A DNA stretch of 64,000 bases from CAWKDG01 sp963848355 (GTDB taxonomy: Bacteria; Actinomycetota; Acidimicrobiia; Acidimicrobiales; UBA8190): NCBI GenBank assembly GCA_963848355.1, contig CAWKDG010000006.1, positions 29,514-93,513 of the forward strand. Reading direction: 5' to 3'. Numbering within the stretch: position 1 is the first letter of the stretch; every line of letters starts with the position of its first letter. The translations under genes were made by a program, and so were the position numbers. The notes beneath the pieces were generated by a model. The model did no database searches. It saw only the letters and a list, made by a program, of their open reading frames with translations, and was not told the origin of the DNA. Positions 60,887 through 64,000 of the stretch are shown piece after piece.

Positions 60887-61943
60887 ATGGACGACCCTCC
60901 GGCGCCGGGGCCGCCGGCGTGGCTCCCGGCCTCGGTCGGCTCGGCCTACCGCCACGGCCGCGCCACCGACGCCGACCTCCTCTCGGGCCAGGCCTGGCGC
61001 GATCTCCTCGACGCCCTCGGCCGCGCCGGCTCGGTCATCTCCTCGGACCGGGCCCCGGCGACGCCGGTCGACCAGGCGTCGGGCTACCGCCACCTCCTCG
61101 TCCTGCTGGCCCTGGCCATCGACGAGGCCCTGCGGCCGTCGGACCCCTACGACCCCCACTTCACCCCGGCCAACGTCGACAACGTCCTCAAGTGGGGCAT
61201 GGACTGCCCCGACGCCGCCTACACCGGCGCGGCGGTCCGCCCCGACGCCACCTACCGCATCCGCGGCCGCCGGTCGACGGTCCGCTACCTCGGCTTCCAG
61301 GTCATGTCGGGCATCGAGAACGTCGGCAACATCGTGGCCGACGACCTCGACCTCGGCCCCGACGGCAGCTTCGAGATCGTCCTCGCCGCCGATCCCCAGC
61401 CGGGCAATTGGATGGCCCTCACCGCACACTCGTCCTCGGTCGTCGTCCGTCAGTTCTTCTACGACTGGGACACCGAGGAGCCGGCGGAGCTCTCCATCGA
61501 CTGTCTCGACGCCCCGCCGCACCGCCCCGTCGACGGCGAGGTCCTCTCGGCTGCCGGGGTGGCCCGCCAGCTCGAGGCCCTCGGCGGCTTCGTGGAGGCG
61601 AGCATCGCCTTCTGGCTCGACGTCGAGGAAGGCGGGCGGGCCCAGGGGGTCAACGTCTTCCGTGAGCCGGCGGCCCGCACCGACATCGGGGGGGCGGCCG
61701 AGAACGTCACCGTCTGGGGCTCGTGGGCGCTCGGTGACGACGAGGCTCTCCTCGTCGAGGTCACCCCGCCCGACGCCCTCTACTGGAGCATCTCCCTCGG
61801 CAACCACTGGTGGGAGACCATCGACTACGCCAACCACCAGTCGAGCCTGAACGGCCACCAGGCCGTCCTCGACGACGACGGCGCCTTCCGGGCCGTCGTG
61901 GCCGGCCGCGATCCGGGCGTGGCCAACTGGCTCGACACCGCCG
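60887..61943 (+). CDS. DUF1214 domain protein, truncated at the sequence junction
   Basis: ATG 60887. GYRHLLVLLALAIDEALRPS, SDPYDPHFTPANVDNVLKWG, IRGRRSTVRYLGFQVMSGIE and VTPPDALYWSISLGNHWWET are typical of actinobacterial DUF1214 proteins. The family text stops at GVANWLDTA (about 61942), and the last 17 residues (VEGKQRCVPNLFNVDPE) come from unrelated DNA. The natural C-terminus of about 40-60 residues is missing. Role unknown; often beside oxidoreductases. Confidence 0.85.
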
Positions 61944-62057
61944 TTGAGGGAAAACAACGATGCGTTCCTAATCTCTTCAATGTTGACCCGGAATGACGCC
62001 GCGCCTTTTGGAACGTTGACGCTCCGCGCCAAGCATGGCGACGCCTTCGCGATTAAT
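61943..62057. other. Junction to foreign sequence
   Basis: From about 61943 the base use changes (AAAACAACG, ATTAATTTATCG) and no actinobacterial gene continues. The stretch holds no gene; it is the region downstream of the eutC-like gene. Confidence 0.7.
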
Positions 62058-62852
62058 TTATCGTTCCGGGGCGCTTAGTCGTGGCGATTGGCCGTCGCAA
62101 CTCGCGAGAGGCGTCTCGTCCTTCAATTCGACGCCGGTCAGGTTCCGGCGACGCGCTTCGTACATAGATAGAAAAGCCGTTGCGCGGCTTCCGAATAGGA
62201 CATTCCCCGCGAGCGAATATGGACCGGCGATGTCCAGTTCGGCATCATCCGGCCGAGCGCGGGGCGCGAAGGTGAGATAGACGCCGAGACTGTCGGGAGA
62301 GGAAAGACCGGGGCGTTCGCCGATCAGCACGGCGACAAACTTAGCGCCGGGGATTTCGCCTATTTCGTGCCGCCCAACGCGACGCGGCCCTGTTCGACAA
62401 CGACGACGGGCGCGAGCTTCCATGAACTCTGTTGAAACGCCGGCAGCGCTTCGTCCAGCAAAGCGATCGCGTGGGAGGAGACGGCGCGCGCCGAAAGGCC
62501 ATCGGCGACAACGAGAACAATGTCGTAGTCGCCAGCCAAAGGCGCGAGACGCTCGTGCGACGCTTCATCGAGTTCGCGGCCAAGATCGGGGCGCAGCAGA
62601 TAAGTTCGACGATCCGGCGCGGCGCTGGCGAGGCGAAGGATTTCGAGACCGCGCGACCGCAACGCCTCGATGAGCGTCTCGACGTCGAGGCGCTCATGCA
62701 CGGCGTCGCGGGCTTCGGCGTGATCGAGTTGAAATTGCAGATTGGCATGTGTCCGCGAGCGCCAGGCCGGCGCGCGGCAGAAAAACGCGAGCTGGCGTCG
62801 CGGCGCGCAAACTCGCCAGTGGGTCAAGGGTCTCCGGGAGATTCTCGGTCAT
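62058..62852 (-). pseudogene. eutC: Ethanolamine ammonia-lyase small subunit (EutC), several frameshifts
   Basis: From ATG 62852: MTENLPETLDPLASLRAATP, ARVFLPRAGLALADT, then in other frames FQLDHAEARDAVHERLDVET, LVVADGLSARAVSSHAIALL, IPGAKFVAVLIGERPGLSSP, GMSYSEAAQRLFYL and EARRRNLTGVELKDE. Together they cover all of EutC, the B12-binding partner of EutB. At least four indels (near 62745, 62385, 62270, 62190) separate them. It is a complete gene in a very error-rich stretch or a decayed one. Confidence 0.85.
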
Positions 62853-62855
62853 CGT

Positions 62856-64000
62856 TCACGCCTTTGCGAGCAGCGGCAGGACGGCGGCGGGCAGCGCCTG
62901 GGGTTTTGGCGAACCGCGCTCGTCCATCGCGCCCATGCTCTCAAGCCATTGCGCGAATTCCAGCATCCGCGCCAGTCCCAACATGCGGCGAACCGCGAGC
63001 ACGTCATGATAGGACGTGCTCTGGTAATTGAGCATGATGTCATCCGCGCCGGGAACGCCCATGACATAATTGACGCCGGCGACGGCGAGCAAAGTCAAGA
63101 GATCGTCAATGTCCTTTTATGATCGGCCTCGGCGTGATTGGTGTAACAGGCGTCGCAATCCCATCGGCAGGCCCAGCAGCTTGCCGCAAAAATGATCCTC
63201 GAGGCCGGCTCTGATGATCTGCTTGCCATCGAAGAGATATTCCGGGCCGATGAAGCCGACGACGGTATTGACCAGCAACGGCTTGAACAGCCACGGTTCG
63301 CCATAGGCGCGGGCTTCCAGCGTCTGCTGATCGCAGCCGTAATTCGCGCCCGCCGACAGCGCGCTGCCCTGGCCGGTTTCGAAATACATCACGTTGTCGC
63401 CGATGGTTCCACGCCGTAGCGCCAACGCCGCTTCATTGGCTTCACGCAACAGAGCGAGATCGACGCCAAAGGCGCGATTGGCGCTTTGCGTTCCGGCGAT
63501 CGATTGGAACACGAGGTCGACCGGCGCGCCGCGACGCATCAGTTGAAGCGTCGTCGTCACGTGAGCCAGCACGCAGAACTGCGTCGGTATGTCCAGCGTC
63601 TCGCGCAATTCATCGATAAGCCGCAAAAGCTCGTGGCATCGTTGCGGATCGTCGAGGCCGGATTGATCCCGATCACCGCGTCGCCATTGCCGAGCAGCAG
63701 GCCATCGAATCGCGCTCGCGAGAATGCCCTTGGGATCGTCGGTCGGATGGTTCGGCTGAATGCGCGAGGACAGCCGGCCCGGGGAGCCCCAAGGTGTCGC
63801 GAAACCGCGTCACCACGCGGCGGCTCGCGGCGATCGCCATCAGATCCTGGTTGCGCGAAATCTTGGCGACGGCGGCGACCATTTCCGGCGTCAGCCCGGC
63901 GCCAAGGCGGCGAGCGTTTCGTCGGTCGCGGCGTCCGAGAGCAGCCAGTCTCGCAATTCACCGACCGTGAAGCTGGCGACGGACGCGAAGGCCGCCGCGT
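62856..64000 (-). pseudogene. eutB: Ethanolamine ammonia-lyase large subunit (EutB), partial, several frameshifts
   Basis: Stop at 62856; the N-terminus is beyond the window. Readable blocks: VAAVAKISRNQDLMAIAASR, IDGLLLGNGDAVIGINPASD, LIDELRETLDIPTQFCVLAH, TTTLQLMRRGAPVDLVFQSI, FETGQGSALSAGANYGCDQQ, CDACYTNHAEAD and NYVMGVPGADDIMLNYQSTS. This is the TIM-barrel adenosylcobalamin-dependent subunit that turns ethanolamine into acetaldehyde and ammonia. Five or more indels. Text resembles alphaproteobacterial EutB. Confidence 0.87.

Noticed and set aside
61943..64000. eutBC as native genes of this actinobacterium
   Set aside because: Mid-gene junction, different text style and far higher indel density argue against normal residence.

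Overview
The window is GC-rich actinobacterial DNA, best matched by a member of the Acidimicrobiia. The grounds are two F420-type luciferase-like oxidoreductases, WXG100 proteins, standalone Clp N-domains, a GlnD, many exported proteins and a tRNA-Val with encoded CCA. The last ~2.05 kb (about 61943-64000) is different: it carries an ethanolamine ammonia-lyase operon (eutB-eutC, minus strand) of proteobacterial type, broken by many indels and joined abruptly to a truncated DUF1214 gene. That join is either a chimeric assembly end or a recent transfer.

Layout. 1-9.6 kb: housekeeping and metabolic genes (GNAT, YqgE, ureidoglycolate lyase, cupin, 2-hydroxyacid dehydrogenase, RraA-like, LLM oxidoreductase, TauE/SafE, G1 peptidase, PhyH, hemerythrin, PadR plus membrane protein). 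Several of these point to glyoxylate handling. 9.7-17.6 kb: a Clp N-domain/zinc-finger protein, secreted proteins, a seven-repeat beta-propeller, an OafA-type acyltransferase with an SGNH domain, and a tandem WXG100 pair. 17.9-22.1 kb: a minus-strand surface-polysaccharide set (glycosyltransferase, CapK/PaaK-like ligase, DUF362). 22.4-25.1 kb: a beta-lactamase-fold lipoprotein and two duplicated small secreted proteins.

25.4-46.5 kb is an accretion zone built on tRNA-Val(GAC). The intact tRNA is at 46427-46502 (minus). Copies of its 3' 45-46 bases recur at 34980, 32229 and 26699. The segment 34980-46472 is a well-delimited ~11.4-kb integrative element. It has a tyrosine integrase, excisionase-like HTH, XRE repressor with a multi-site operator, RepA-like ATPase, a candidate origin with nested inverted repeats, and a dozen small minus-strand genes including three zinc-finger proteins. 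The two inner segments (26.7-32.2 and 32.2-35.0) have lost any integrase. They hold exported-protein genes, an inactivated IS3-family copy and an IS110-family transposase. Paired TGGCTCCC motifs flank the tRNA remnants and sit upstream of exported-protein genes, which suggests cassette-like accretion.

46.5-61.9 kb returns to chromosomal genes: PhyH, tRNA-Cys, glycosyltransferase, GlnD, L,D-transpeptidase, MarC, enoyl-CoA hydratase, alpha/beta hydrolase, two ABC export cassettes around a DUF4388 gene, an LLM oxidoreductase and a DUF1214 gene.

Quality caution: at least ten otherwise normal genes are split by single frameshifts, often in G/C runs, so many 'broken' genes here may be sequencing errors. 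The 4-bp duplication in the IS3 transposase and the in-frame stop at 25829 are less easily explained that way.
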